Assembly: GCA_018881555.1 (NCBI GenBank)
Contig: JACAXG010000092.1
Location: forward strand, 1,216,436 to 1,280,435
Length of the DNA stretch: 64,000 bases
Source of the DNA: Amblyornis subalaris
Taxonomy: Eukaryota > Chordata > Aves > Passeriformes > Ptilonorhynchidae
Reading direction: 5' to 3'
The notes under the pieces were generated by a model that was not told the origin of the DNA, did not search any database, and saw nothing but the letters and a program-made list of their open reading frames with translations. The position numbers were made by a program, and so were the translations under genes. The stretch's first letter is position 1. The number at the start of each line of letters is the position of its first letter. Of this stretch, positions 23,701 to 35,685 are shown piece by piece.

Positions 23701-26700
23701 CATGCAGCTGGATATTCTTCNTTTTTAAGATGTGATTCAGAACACATCTTAAATCTCTGTATATTATGTTCAACCTGCAAGCCCCGTTTTATGGATTTAG
23801 ACAATGTGATGTGCTTTTCGCTACAGGGCTCTTAGGCACAGTTTACTGATGCACTGTGCACAATATATATATAAATAATTTACTTGCTTTAGTCTATATA
23901 AATGATTTGTTTGCCTAATGTGTTGGAAATAATTTGACATATTATAGTTGCTGTTGCTGTTGCCACCACATTACTACAAATAAGCAAGATCTATATCTCA
24001 TTCAGTCTTCCGGAAACAATTCTTAAGCTCTTTATTTTAATGCTATTTTTACAAGTTTTCCGCTAATAAATACACAGTTGTTTTATGCCTTGAGAAACAA
24101 AGACTTATGAAGGATGTATTTTTTGAATAATCAGTCTCATTCTCATTTAAACCAGTATTTTCATTCATACTTTCAGTAACATACAGCATATTAAAAGTAA
24201 TCCATGCAAAATGAGTAGAAAATGATTGCAAAAAGCCCCCCATATGACCTCAGAACTCTATTACACAATTTTCACACAATCTCTCCATTATCATCTTCAT
24301 GCATCCAAGTCAGAAAATCTAAAATAAGTCAGGAGACTCTGCTTATCTTGCTTCCTATGAGAAATATGACTGATTTTTTTTTTCTTGCCAAAAACCTGTC
24401 TCATGTCTTATTTTCACATTAAACATATGGAGAGATGGAGATTTCTCTCATAATTATGAGTACTCTATTGACCTGAGAAAGATCTGAGAGCATCTTTTGT
24501 GTGTACAACAGCTATTTCAGATTAAAATACCTTTCAAGACTACTAGCAAGAGGACCATATAAACTCTATCATTCGCTTGCTACTTTCTTTACCCTCTTGC
24601 AAGATGGATTTTAACTCTTTGTTTTCTCCCTTTCGGTGTGTGCCTCCTGGCCTTACTATGCACTACTTCAACTTTGCTCCAAGTTAGAATTATTCAGTTC
24701 ATGGCTTTTCTGTGTAAACATAAACAGAACAAAACANTAAAATATTTTCATGTTTTCATATCCTATATGACTGTGGTGTTACCATTCTTCTCTGTNGGAT
24801 GCTAGGAATCAGAGAGATAAATACCTTTCATAAATATTGTGAACAGACCTTTTCACACCAACATGCATCTCTATCATTTGCCAGAAAGTGACTTCTCAAT
24901 TGACAAAAAGGTGATGGTTAGTGACATTCTGCAATATTTTTGGAGTTTATTCTGGTCTTGTGGTCAGGAACCCCACTTTCATTGCAAAATTTCTAGCACA
25001 AATTTTTTCCTGTTTTTAAAATTACAAAGTACACCAAATAGACACTATGTCCAAACTTCTGATTTTCCATGGTATTTGGAAACGAGCAGAAAAAGGAAAA
25101 AAAAAGTTACTGTGTTTCCCGAAGAATCAGAAAGCACTTTGTTTATCTCTGATATGACTGCTTTTTTTTTAAAGATGACAAAATAAAGACTTATTCTGAG
25201 GCTATTGCTGAAGTGTATTTTTTTAAAATTCATTTCTTTTCTTTGTTTGCATATCTTTTCCTATGAAGATAAGAAATATTACAAATATTTAAGCTCATCA
25301 ACTGTTTACTTGGTGGAAAAACTTAGCTTATGTCTCGTTACACTACACAAATTTACACAACTTACCAGATGAATTCAATTCACATATTTAAAGGGAGACC
25401 AGAAGTTTGTAGAACTTTATAGCCATTCTAGGTTCACTTGCAGCAAGTCCCACAATGAACTTTTTCTATTTCTAGACTAGCTAAAGTATTAATGACAGAC
25501 ATGTAAATGATTATCTGTGGGTGTGTATATGAATTAATCTGTCAGGAAGAGGAAAAGTAAGAAAGGGACTATTGAAGCCTTGGAATTTTAAAAGAATTTT
25601 TTGGCCAATTGTAAAACCTCTGGTATTCTATTTTTATAATACATGACATAAAGGCTTTGCATTGGGAAAAGATACAAAGTAGACTCAGAGTACACAGACA
25701 AAAAGCTAATTCTTGTAAACACTACTCCCTAATTAAAATCCATTATCAAAGAACAAAAGGGAGTAGCATGTTACAAGTTCATTTTCTATACATTACAGCC
25801 ACAATGACACAAAATTTTGCATCAGAATTTCTTTTATGTTCCTGATTCACAAAGTTCAACATTGCAGAAATGTGTGAAGCCACATACATATTATTTACAG
25901 GTACAAACAGGGTTTTTTTCACAGAGCAAATACTCAGGCTTTATTTTTTCCTTCTTAACAGAAGTTTAAGCTCAGACAGAATTCCTTAGTACTTGTTCCA
26001 GGAGAATATGTTTGACACTGGCCTGTAATAAATTATAATCAAACCTATAGCCTTACTGTTTCATTGCCATACTATAAGAGCCTTATAACATCAGTTTATC
26101 TTCTGCCACATCCTCTTTCAGTTTTTTGGATTTTTTGACAGTAAATAGCTTGGATTTGCAATATGAAGCCTGCATGCTAACTCTAGTTTAGAAAGCTTTT
26201 ATCTAATCTTCAAATGTCAATAAATTTTCAGGACACACCACATGAGTAAAGAGATAGGAAGCCCAAGCAAATTTCCTTCCACTCCACAGCAGTGGACAGT
26301 TCTCTGTCTCAGCGAGTTAACTGCAGGTAACAGCATTGGAGAAATAAATGTTAGATGAGTTCAAAACAAAGGCAAAAATGGCTGGGAGGCAGTATGGCCA
26401 GAGGAATGAATCACCCCACAAGGTGTCCCCACGAGGGACACAATCTGTGCCTTGAGCTGCTGAGTTTGGTGAGCAACCCTACTTTTTCTTTCTACCCACC
26501 CTCCTTTTTTCATGATAGATCCTTGAAATTTTAATTCTCATGCAGAACTCTGTGATCAGCAGCAGAAAGCGGGAGAGACAGAAAAGAGGAGTAAGGAGCG
26601 ACTGCTGACTTCAGCAAGCAGGAGGACAGGGCACTGGTTGCTAGTGTCTCAGTGATCAGCTACCATACCCAGCACTCATTCTCCTAAATGACGCTGAGCT

Positions 26701-26924
26701 GCCCTCAGCCTTGCCTACCACCTTTCTCAAACTACCTCAAGGCGGCATGTATTTCAAGACAAACTAACTCTGTGTGGATTTTTGAAGCATTTGGAACATT
26801 TCACATCTTTAAACAAAATTACCTCGGTCATAAAAGAATTAGTGCTCTACTATGATAAACTAAACTAGCCATGTCTAATTCACCTAATTCTCAAATAATA
26901 TTCTCCTAGTTTATATAACAGCAT
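17779..26924. other. AT-rich non-coding DNA, no gene seen
   Basis: About 9.1 kb without a recognisable gene. It includes the G-rich tract at 19682-19717, a GGT run near 22065-22082, A-rich and T-rich runs, and an AT-rich inverted repeat at 22601-22648 (arms TACTTATATATAC and GTATATATATAAGTA). A somewhat GC-richer block at about 26360-26740 matches no family I know. The best open frame is 115 codons at 24839-25186, with no recognisable domain. Confidence 0.5.
19682..19717 (+). other. G-rich tract with G-quadruplex potential
   Basis: Six runs of three or more G (19682-19684, 19686-19689, 19695-19697, 19699-19701, 19706-19709, 19715-19717) are separated by loops of 1-5 nt. This fits the canonical G3+N1-7 pattern with spare tracts. 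It lies in an otherwise AT-rich region and no gene start is visible beside it. Confidence 0.8.
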
Positions 26925-27120
26925 AAGAACAGCCATACAGGGATAGAATAAAGGTTCATGTTGGTCAGTATCCTGTGGAGTACCATCCTTCCAGTGGAGG
27001 TAAAAACAGTGCCTGAGAAGATATAAAAAAAAGAGTAATCATAAAAGGATAGTGGCCCCCCTGCTCCTTAGTACTCCAAACTGGCTATTTTCAGCTCAGG
27101 GAACTTTCTGAGCANAACAT
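26925..27120 (-). mobile_element. Ancient CR1-like relic
   Basis: A decayed match to an old amniote CR1-type repeat in reverse orientation. It shows AAGAACAGCCATACAGGGAT, then AGTATCCTGTGGAG, and later TTTTCAGCTCAGGGAACTTT and CTGAGCA, in the order remembered for that repeat (consensus reads GCCATACTGGGTCAGACC and so on). Divergence is high, so it predates the other CR1 copies in the window. The lower-coordinate end is the element's 3' end. Boundaries are approximate and another old repeat family is possible. Confidence 0.5.
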
Positions 27121-30100
27121 AGTTCCATATATGTCATCATTTCTAGAGATTTCTCTTCCGTTTACTTGACCTGTCTCTGCTTGAATTCTAATGGGTCATG
27201 AACTGGTGTCTGCTTGTGTATTAAAAATAGAATTTGGCCTATTATTTTCTTCTGGGTGCACACATACTTCAGAGCATTACATGTGCATTTTGTCTCTCAG
27301 CAGAACTCAAAGTGAAAAGGCTCCTCCTTTCAAGTATGTAGCATTGGGAGTTTGAAACTCATAAAATGATGAATTTTAAGACCATGCCCTCTTGAAATGC
27401 TGATAAATCTGCACCTGCTTTATAGACCTAGGTTAATATCTGTAAAGAACCGTTTCTGTGGACTTTCAAACAGAAGCAATAACAGTGCAGATAGTTGCAA
27501 AGATGCATCCTTATTGGCTATGGTTAGAAAATATCTACTGTTTCTTTCTTATTCAGTCAAAAATTCAGAAGTATGATGTTATATATTGATTTAAGATTTA
27601 TTCCATGAAAAAGGAATCTTCATTAGAATCAAATGTAAAAATATTGTCTTATTTCTTACGGTCCTTACTTAAAGATTCACTACGGGACAGAATATTGAAA
27701 GAAATGTACCCTTAAAATATCATAATTTCTGATGTTGTTTCAACTACATTCATTATCTAGGGAGGCTTTCAGCAGAAGTCAGGTTAAGATGAGATCCAAG
27801 TATCTCTTTAAACCTAAATTGTTCTATAATTCTGTATGTCTAAGCAGAAAAAAACCCCAAACTCAAACCAAAAAACTAAACCCAAAACTCTACTTACAAA
27901 GTGGTCTAAAAATGCTGATAACTGTTAAAACACTATCTTATCTTCTAAATTACCAGATTTTATTCCAGCAAAATCGTCTTGATATTAAACTGTGAAATTG
28001 AATATGAAGACATTCCAGAAGCAAAGTTTTATTTTGAAGTCCTTATTATTCTAATTAAAAAAAGACTAAATAGTTGTAGTGTAAGTATTACAGAGAGTGA
28101 TGAATGAAATTAATCAAAACTTGAGTGAATAAACAGAACATCAGACAGTGTTTTAAACAATGTTCCACATTGAATTTCTCAGGAAACAAGAGTGTGCAGA
28201 TATCAATGGAACTTCTAGCAGACAATGTGAATTTCCAGTTTAGGGAATACTGATTTTTATACTACAGATTTATTTAGTTTCTTCTCCATAAAAGAGAAAA
28301 GATTTGAAATTTTGAATGATTGGTTTCACAGAAATGCCACAACAAAATAAAGAAAAAAAGACAGAAAAGTGAATGGATGTGAAGCGCAAAAGACTAGATA
28401 GGTTTCTCAGCCATATTTACAGACTTATTTGTAAATTTCTCCTGTTTTGTGAAAACATACCCAATATAGCATTCAACAACTAGTTTTAATGAATACTAAT
28501 GAATAATGAATTCAGTGTCACCTTTAAGTAAAACGTGTGTGTGGTTTGTTACAGGACATTCTGTTGGTCCTTCAAATTGGCTGAGCATCTTAAAATGACA
28601 ACTGTTTGAATTATGAATAGAAGTGCATGCTGACAGGTATAAAAGTATCTGCACTATACATTTTTAGTATTGCAGACTTGTAAGTGTTTGTGAATACTAT
28701 TAGTTGTCCAAATATTTTTTGTTGGAATGAAACTGACCCAACTCTGTTATGTACCACTGCTCTCCAAGCTAAATTCTTTCTTTGAAGGATTATATGCAAT
28801 TTAACTGGTGCATAAACTTCATGTTTACTGTTAATAAAGGTGTAAATTGCATATGGAGCAAATATTGTTCTTAGCACTGTTACCTCATTCAATTACCAGC
28901 TGAATTAATTATATTGTTCTTCCTTTTCAGTTTTTAACTTACTATTTTTCTACCACTGCTTCTGATAGAATGTTTTCTTATCTAATAAACACAAGTTTCA
29001 GGTCCTTGATGGAGATTTGTTTCTTTCTTCCCTTCTTGGTCACATAAAGTTTTTTATCAGCTTTAGTTTGCCTCCAAACCTCAATTTGATTTTGTGGGGT
29101 TAATTTATACAATTGATCAGGTTACCACTATATACCTTCAGAGTCCTCTAACAGTTTTACTTCTTTCTTTACTTCCTTACCTTGCTGTAAGCGATAGGAT
29201 TTTGGTTGTTCCTTGCTGAATGGAGGAAAAAAGCCATTTATGGAAGTGTTCACAAATATTTTTTGATTTTACTTGCTTGTCATGAATGAATATGGCTTCA
29301 GGGCTCTCTTCCCTTAGACCACTTTACTGTACATGTGTAAGTTAAAAAATCCCTCAAGGAATTTTACATGGTGTTAACTTATATTAACCTGCATGTAATA
29401 AATAAATGATATTTATTTTTGTAGTGTTAATCAGAGAAAAATATATTTCAAAAAACCCTGGAGGAAGTCTCATATGTTATTGTAGTATGCAAGTTTTTCT
29501 CCTTCATAATTTTTTCTGTAATATCTGTAAGGAAAGATGTGCTGAATACTATGAAATTTTGTGAAAGGGAAGAATAACCAACAAAATTTTACAAAAGAAA
29601 AGAAAATTTCTGAGCATTTTTTAAAATATTCTTTTAACAGGTGAAAGACTTAAACAGTAATGAATCATTCTGAAACTAGGAGTTCTGTAAATAATGCTAG
29701 AATTTCTCTTTCCTTTTTATTTTAAGTGTGAAAGTAAATAAACTGTGCTTGTTCTATAATATTTACCTTGAAAGTTTCTGTCATTATGAGACCAGTTTGT
29801 AATTCTCTTATTTAATTTATACTATATGCACTCCAAACAATGTTTTTTCCAACTACATTTGTTGAATATTTTTAAAGAGATTTCACATTACTTTTTATTA
29901 GTTATTAGAATTCACAAAACAGTTTCTCCTGCAGTAGCCAATCTGTAGCTTAGAGTAGCCAAACTCTTGCAATTTCTTATGCAACTTTTTATGAGTCATC
30001 TATAGCTATCAGAGGTGGCACCTACTGTCATTTCAGTTTCCAGATATCCTAGCAGAAAAAAATGTACATCTGAGTTGTGAAAAAGTAAGTCAAAGCTACT

Positions 30101-30389
30101 ACTGAATAAAGCTTAAAACTTAGATTCTTTTTATATAAAATTTAATGAAACAACTAAAAATTTAATGAAAGAACTAAGGGAAGTTGTTCTATTGCTTGTT
30201 CAATATAAGATTTCAAGAGTATACTCACTGCAAAATTCAGTCANAAAAGCTCATTACATCTTACAAACACTTTGAACGGTTAAGCAGCATGATGTAAACT
30301 TACAGCTTTTTTGCTGTAATTTATTTTACGAGTACTTTCTGACTAAATGCAGAAAGTCATGGTGCTCTGTGCAGTTAGCCCTTACTGTC
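27121..30389. other. AT-rich non-coding DNA, no gene seen
   Basis: No gene recognised. Contains an A/C-rich low-complexity stretch at about 27848-27892 and a 20-bp tandem duplication with one mismatch (30137-30156 and 30157-30176). A minus-strand open frame of 93 codons at 28611-28892 has no recognisable domain. Text around 28980-29230 could be a very old repeat, but I cannot assign it. Confidence 0.5.
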
Positions 30390-30570
30390 TCTGTCCATCT
30401 CTCTGTGTCTCCCCCCATCTCTGCCCACAGCCTAGGACCCTCTGTATGGTCACTGGGGCTGTCAGCCCCAGAGCCAGCTACACTCCAGCAGGGCCAATAT
30501 CTGGCTCCCACTGCCCACTGGGCCCACCTGCAGGTCTACATCCCAGCCTGATGTCAGCCTATCCCCACTC
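30390..30570. other. Unassigned GC-rich segment beside a CR1
   Basis: About 180 bp much richer in G and C than its surroundings, directly beyond the truncated reverse transcriptase end of the adjoining CR1. It does not match the CR1 text that should follow the FNKSKC-like reading, and no other family is recognised. It could be a divergent CR1 tail, a separate insertion or unrelated sequence. Confidence 0.4.
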
Positions 30571-32400
30571 GGCATTTTGACTTGTTGAATTTCATCCCAT
30601 CAATTATAGCCCAAAGCTCCCTCTGCAAGGCCTCCTGTCCCCCAAGAGAGTCAACAGCACTTCCCAGTTTGGGATCATCAGCAAACTTGCTAGTGGTACA
30701 TTCAACTCCTGCATCCAGATCATTGACCAAGAGAATGAACAGGACTGGCCCTGGAACTGAACACTGAGGAACGTCGCCTGTGGTCAGTCACCAGCCAAAT
30801 GTAGCTTCATTCACCACAGCCCTTTGAGCTCTGCACTCCAGCCAGTTCTTCACCCACCGCACTGTGAACCCTCGCATACATCCACTAGCTCCTTCAGAAT
30901 GCTGGATGAATCCCATCAGGCCACATGGACTTACGAACTTTCAGTTGATACAGCTGGTGCCTTACAATTTCAATGTTCTCAAATGGAGAGTCACTGTTCC
31001 CACAAATCATGGTCCTCCAACTCGGGACTGGACAGCCCAAGCTCTGCCAGTATTGTTAAAGACTGAAGCAAAAAAAACCATTGAATGCCTTCACTTTTTC
31101 TTCATCTCTATTAGGTCAGATGACCATCCTCAATAAATATTCATCCAATATTTACATTCAACCTCCTCTTACTATTAACATGCTTTAAAAAAGCCCTTCT
31201 TGTTATCTGAAACAGCACTGGCCAGTTTCAACTCTAATTGAGTTCTGGCCTTTTGTGCCCTCTCCCTGCATATCTGAACCACAGCTCCTGTGAATCCTGA
31301 CTCCACCTTCAGAGATCACACAGTTTCCTTTTCGTCAAGCTGCACGAGGCGTTCCCTGTTCAGCAAAGCTGGTCTTCTGCCCCTCTTGTTTGATTTATGA
31401 CAGTGGAATTGCCTGCTCCTGTGCTTCTAAAAGATGGTTCTTAAAGACTGGCCAGCACCTGTGGACTCTCAAGCCCTGAAGAACAGATTCCCAGAATAGT
31501 CTGCTAAATAGCTCCCTGAACGGCCTAAAGTTTGCTCTTCTGAAGTTCTGTGTAGCAACTATATTGTCCTTTTTTTACCTCATTACACTAAAAATTTTAA
31601 AGTCAACCATTTCTTGATCACTGTGGCCACAAGAGCCACAAGACCCACGAGAGCCTCCCATCACACCTCCCTTGTGTCCTCCTCTATTCACAAACAGAAA
31701 GTCTAGAAGGGCTTCTTTTCCAGTGTATCCACTGAGTACTTGTGTCAAGAAGTTATCTTCTACAAACATCAAGATTTACAAGACCTGTTTATTACTGGAG
31801 AATGACATTCCCAATTGATGCCTGGAAATAATTTGTTGAAATAATAGTCTCTTGAAATCTCCCATAAGGACAAGGGCTACTGATCCAGAAATTTTTCCTA
31901 ATTGCCTATAGCAGAACTCATCAGTGCTTATATCCTATCTGGGCGATTGGTAATAGACACCCACTACAACATTTCTTTTGTTTTCCATTGCACTAATCCT
32001 TACCCAGAGGCTCTCAACATCATCACCACCGTAAGGGCTATACAAACAAACCTCTCCCTTAGGTATATTGCGACATCTCCACCTTGCCTGCCCTGCCTAT
32101 CCCTCCTGAACCTCCATACCAGCACTCCGATCATGGGACTCATTCCACAAAGTCTCACTAATAACAATGACATCATAGTTACGGGAGCTGACCGATGCCT
32201 TCAGTTCATCCTGTTTCTTTTTCATACTATGTGTGTTGGTGTACGAGCTTTTCAAATATGCTCCCAAGCCTTCCATGCTCCCTGGAGCAGTGTATATGTT
32301 TCCACTAGAATTGCCACTCTGATGTGGTGCCATGCTGACCTTTGATTTCCCAACTGCAGGCCCTTTGGTATTCCCTTCCCACATGGTTTCTAGGTTAGGT
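30571..32400 (-). mobile_element. CR1 LINE ORF2 remnant (endonuclease + part of reverse transcriptase)
   Basis: The longest CR1 piece in the window, coding sense on minus. From high to low coordinates: the endonuclease start, with YTNTHSMKKKQDEL at about 32207-32246 and SETLWNESHD near 32139-32166 (matching the YTNARSMGNKQEEL and TETWWDDSHD motifs of CR1); then decayed linker; then WVKNWLECRAQRAVV; then the reverse transcriptase block PGPVLF, NDLDAG and SKFADDPKL. The FADD catalytic motif is encoded at 30674-30685. Near 30885-30900 the text jumps from the start of the reverse transcriptase (PDGIHP-like) straight to the WVKNWL block. The middle, which should carry motif A, is therefore missing. 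The element also lacks its 3' tail. Frameshifts make it non-functional. The 147-codon plus-strand frame at 31902-32345 is an antisense shadow. Confidence 0.92.
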
Positions 32401-33140
32401 TAAAATTCTCTTTATTTAGTTGTATTTTACTCAACTTCCTTCCCCAAACATCTATCATCACATTATCAAAATCTTCATAATATTAACACACTATGGCTAG
32501 AAATGAGATGCAGAAAAACAACAATCAGATAGCTACTAATAGATATATTGACCTCTCAATTATGATTCAGCTCTACCCTGAGATATTTTCATGCACTCAA
32601 CTTGCAAGGAGGTGATCACATGTTTAAACTGAGAAAAACGACAAGTTTCACTAAATTTATAGGGTTTGGATCAGTGTCTCATTGTTCTTATTCTACAACC
32701 TCTAAGGTGTATGTACAAATAAAAAACAAGAGGCAAAAGTCCTAAGTTGTGTTTAGCAGACAAAGATTTACTTGAAAGTGAAGCATATCACATTTAACAT
32801 CTATAGCATAATCAATGCATAGTGGAGAAAAGAGGTCAGAGGTATAATCACTATAGTTATTGTTTTGTTTTGATGATAACTACTGATTTTTCAGAATTCT
32901 TCTGTGAACACTCATTATACCTTCTTTTCTATGGAATGACAGCTTGAGACATACCATTTAGGGCAATAATTCTGTTCATTAAACTTGCTCATCTCCAAAA
33001 TGAATAGAAAAAGGATGGAAAGAGAGCAGTGTGGGAAGATGACTGAAGGTAAAAAGATAACAGTACAGGAGTTATATGGGAAAATATGATCTCTATTCCC
33101 TGGATGGAATGCAGTCAGCATACCCAACCTCCCACACACA
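32401..33140. other. AT-rich non-coding DNA, no gene seen
   Basis: Nothing recognised. Short open frames only (74 codons at most), no repeat signature. Confidence 0.5.
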
Positions 33141-34030
33141 AAACAATCTAAGGGGGTCTAGATGGAGGGTGGAGCAGAGTGGGGACACTGCAGCCAGGCT
33201 CTGTCAAAACCCTTGCAGAGGAGGGAACTTCGTGGTACTTTCTAGCTGATAAACAGCACAGCAGCTGAAAACCAAGGGAGATAAAGGAAAATGTCCGGCT
33301 CTTGAATCAGCAGCCTTCACTTTCCTTGGACTGATGAGTGTCCCCATCCCAAGGTTATCTCAGATACTACACTGAGATACCCACCCCAAAGTTACAACCA
33401 TCCCTCACTGAGTAAGAGATATGGCTAAAGTCACTCAGGCTACACCTAGACGTAAAAGTAGTACAGAACTGAGTTGAGAGTGGGGAGAAGTTAGGGAAGA
33501 CTCCATTGTACCTTCTGGGATCAGTTGACGGGCTGAACCTGTCTTCTCTCCCATAGGGAGGCCCACTGGGTAAGAACCATACTCTGTGAGTGCTGGATGA
33601 GTATCTCAAGCCAGTTTTCATTGGGCATTAGAGATTGTCTGTATAGTGCTTTGAATTACATTGCTTTGAATACATTTTTGCAGTCAGATACTAACACTGG
33701 CAATCTTTGAACTTTAACATGTCACAGTTTTATTAATTAAGAGTGTTATTCCATAAACTGTTAATGTGAGTCCTTCAAGAGCACTGGCAGTCGCTGGCAG
33801 TGAGTAAAGGTGTGGAGACCGCAGAGAGGGTCTCTGTGTTGTGTATGACCCTGAACAAGTCTGTTGAGCTGCCCTCTGATCCAGTGAACTGCTCAGTGAT
33901 GGGTCCCTGTAAAGGGATGCTGACAGACTGGTTGGGCACAAGGGTCTCAACTTTCCTGGGGCTCTGACAGACCAATCAAACACTAAGGGTTTGAGTAAAT
34001 CTTCCCTTTTCACATGACAGAGCAGTCAAA
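33141..34030. other. Unclassified GC-richer block, possible decayed ERV or LTR
   Basis: About 0.9 kb clearly richer in G and C than either flank. On the minus strand a CCAAT-like site (GATTGGTCTG, around 33969-33978) is followed about 240 nt later by AATAAA (at about 33730). That layout would suit an LTR or an old retrovirus fragment. Minus-strand open frames of 66-99 codons overlap here without a domain I recognise. No ends or target duplications were found. It could also be a processed or unique sequence. I do not assign it. Confidence 0.3.
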
Positions 34031-35439
34031 GTAAACTCACTTAACTGAAACAATTGTCTTTATGCTCATAGGCAAAGCTTCACTGATTTGAAATAACTTT
34101 AAAGGAAAGATTATTTCTGCCCTTTCCTCAGTATTTCTAGCATTCTGCCAAAATCTCTAGACTATCAACATTTCAGTTTACAACTGTAAGTCATATCTCC
34201 ATTGTCCTGACTGAAACTTCTGCTCATATTTTTGTTGCACATACTCTTCCAAAATTAAGGAGATTAATAATAACTCATACTGTCACAGAATAAGTATTTT
34301 ATCAATGAATATATTAAAATTCAAAATATGTGAAGCNTTCATGTAATAAAGCTATTAAGCTTTCTCTGAGAAAATATACTTTTCCACAATTCAGGAAAAA
34401 TGAGTTGTCAAAGCCCTTTTCACATTCAGAATGCAGCTAACCTGTAAACCCACATAATTCAGATATAATACACTCAATAAAGCAGATAAAACAGCCATAA
34501 CAGCTTCAGAAAGCTACCATTCTTTCTTGCTTGTTCCCTGTTTTCCACTACAAATAAATGTTTCTATTAAGAAACAGTTCTATTAAAATGAAGCCTTACT
34601 ATAGCAAAGATAGCAAAGTTTAGATGTATTTATAAATAATTTTTTATGAAGATTAACAGTGTTAATATCAAGGCAGAGCACTGATTTTTTTCTGGTAAAT
34701 ATTTGTACAAGGGTCAACATCTACCACCACAACTATTAAATCCTTCACTACTGAATTATATACATTTTAATAGAAAATTCACAACCTAAAAGGAAGAGCN
34801 GGAATTCTAACCTTGAACACATACATAAAATACATTCATTGAACTCATTTGAACTCCAAATTGATTTTTACTAAACATCACTCAAGGCTAAGTGAATTTT
34901 AGTTAAAGAGTTACTGTGGCATCATCTGTCCCTCTAACAAGGATGTCAAAAATAGCCTCTGGTCTGCTTCCAACTGAGCTCTTATCTTTTGCGGAAACCC
35001 ATCTGCTGTAACATCAATGAAGATGATTTTTTTTCTCCAAGTATTTTTCAAATGCATTGACATTTATCTTAGGTACTGTAATATGTGTGTGTATTAAATG
35101 TACCTATTACTTTACATTTGTAAGTTAACCGTAGACAAAAAAGAAAGAATCTTTTTTTTTGGTAAGGTACATGTTATTAATTTAAGGAAGATTTGTAAAA
35201 CAAAGTAATTAAGTAATTTTAAGTATTTCTTTCCTTTGATATCTGAATTCCTTAGTTTCTCTAGTGCAGATTATAAGGTAGAAAAAGGATTCTCCTGGAG
35301 ATGCTGGATCAAATTTAGACCAGAAGTAAGAAAATACAACCTCATTGGGTATTATATGCACTTTCATTGCAGCTGAAATTATCTGTATCTGTGAGATTTA
35401 CTCTACAGTTTGTAAACACAACAGGAAAATCATGCCACT
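34031..35439. other. AT-rich non-coding DNA, no gene seen
   Basis: Nothing recognised; AT-rich with isolated N bases and no open frame of note. Confidence 0.5.
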
Positions 35440-35685
35440 GTCACAANCAGAGGCAATGGGCACAAACATATACAGGAACATTCGGCTGAAAATAGAGGAA
35501 AAATTTTAACTGTGAGGGTTATGAACATATATACAGGTTACCCAGAAAGATTGTAGAGGTATTCAAAAGCCATCTGGACATGGTCCTGGGCAACTCTCTC
35601 CAGATGGCTTTACCTGAGGAGAGGAGACGTTGAGCAAGATGACCTTGAAAGGTCCCTTCCAGCCTCAACCCATTCTGTGAGTGAA
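35440..35685 (+). mobile_element. CR1 LINE 3' tail, older subfamily
   Basis: CR1 3' region beginning at AGAGGCAATGGGCACAAAC and continuing through TTTTAACTGTGAGGGTTATG, GGTTACCCAGAAAGATTGTA, CATCTGGACATGGTCCTGGG, GATGACCTTGAAAGGTCCC and CTTCCAGCCTCAACCCATTC to CTGTGAGTGAAG. The CCTCAACC ending and the GACATGGTCCTGGGCAAC block mark a different CR1 subfamily from the copies at 1092 and 10830. More diverged than those, and shares its subfamily with the copy at 54640. 5'-truncated and non-coding. Confidence 0.88.

Noticed and set aside
24839..25186. 115-codon plus-strand frame
   Set aside because: No domain or conserved motif seen; lengths of this order are expected by chance in 64 kb over six frames.
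31902..32345. 147-codon plus-strand open frame, the longest in the window
   Set aside because: It lies antisense to the CR1 endonuclease region, whose sense reading on minus matches the CR1 protein; the plus frame is a shadow.
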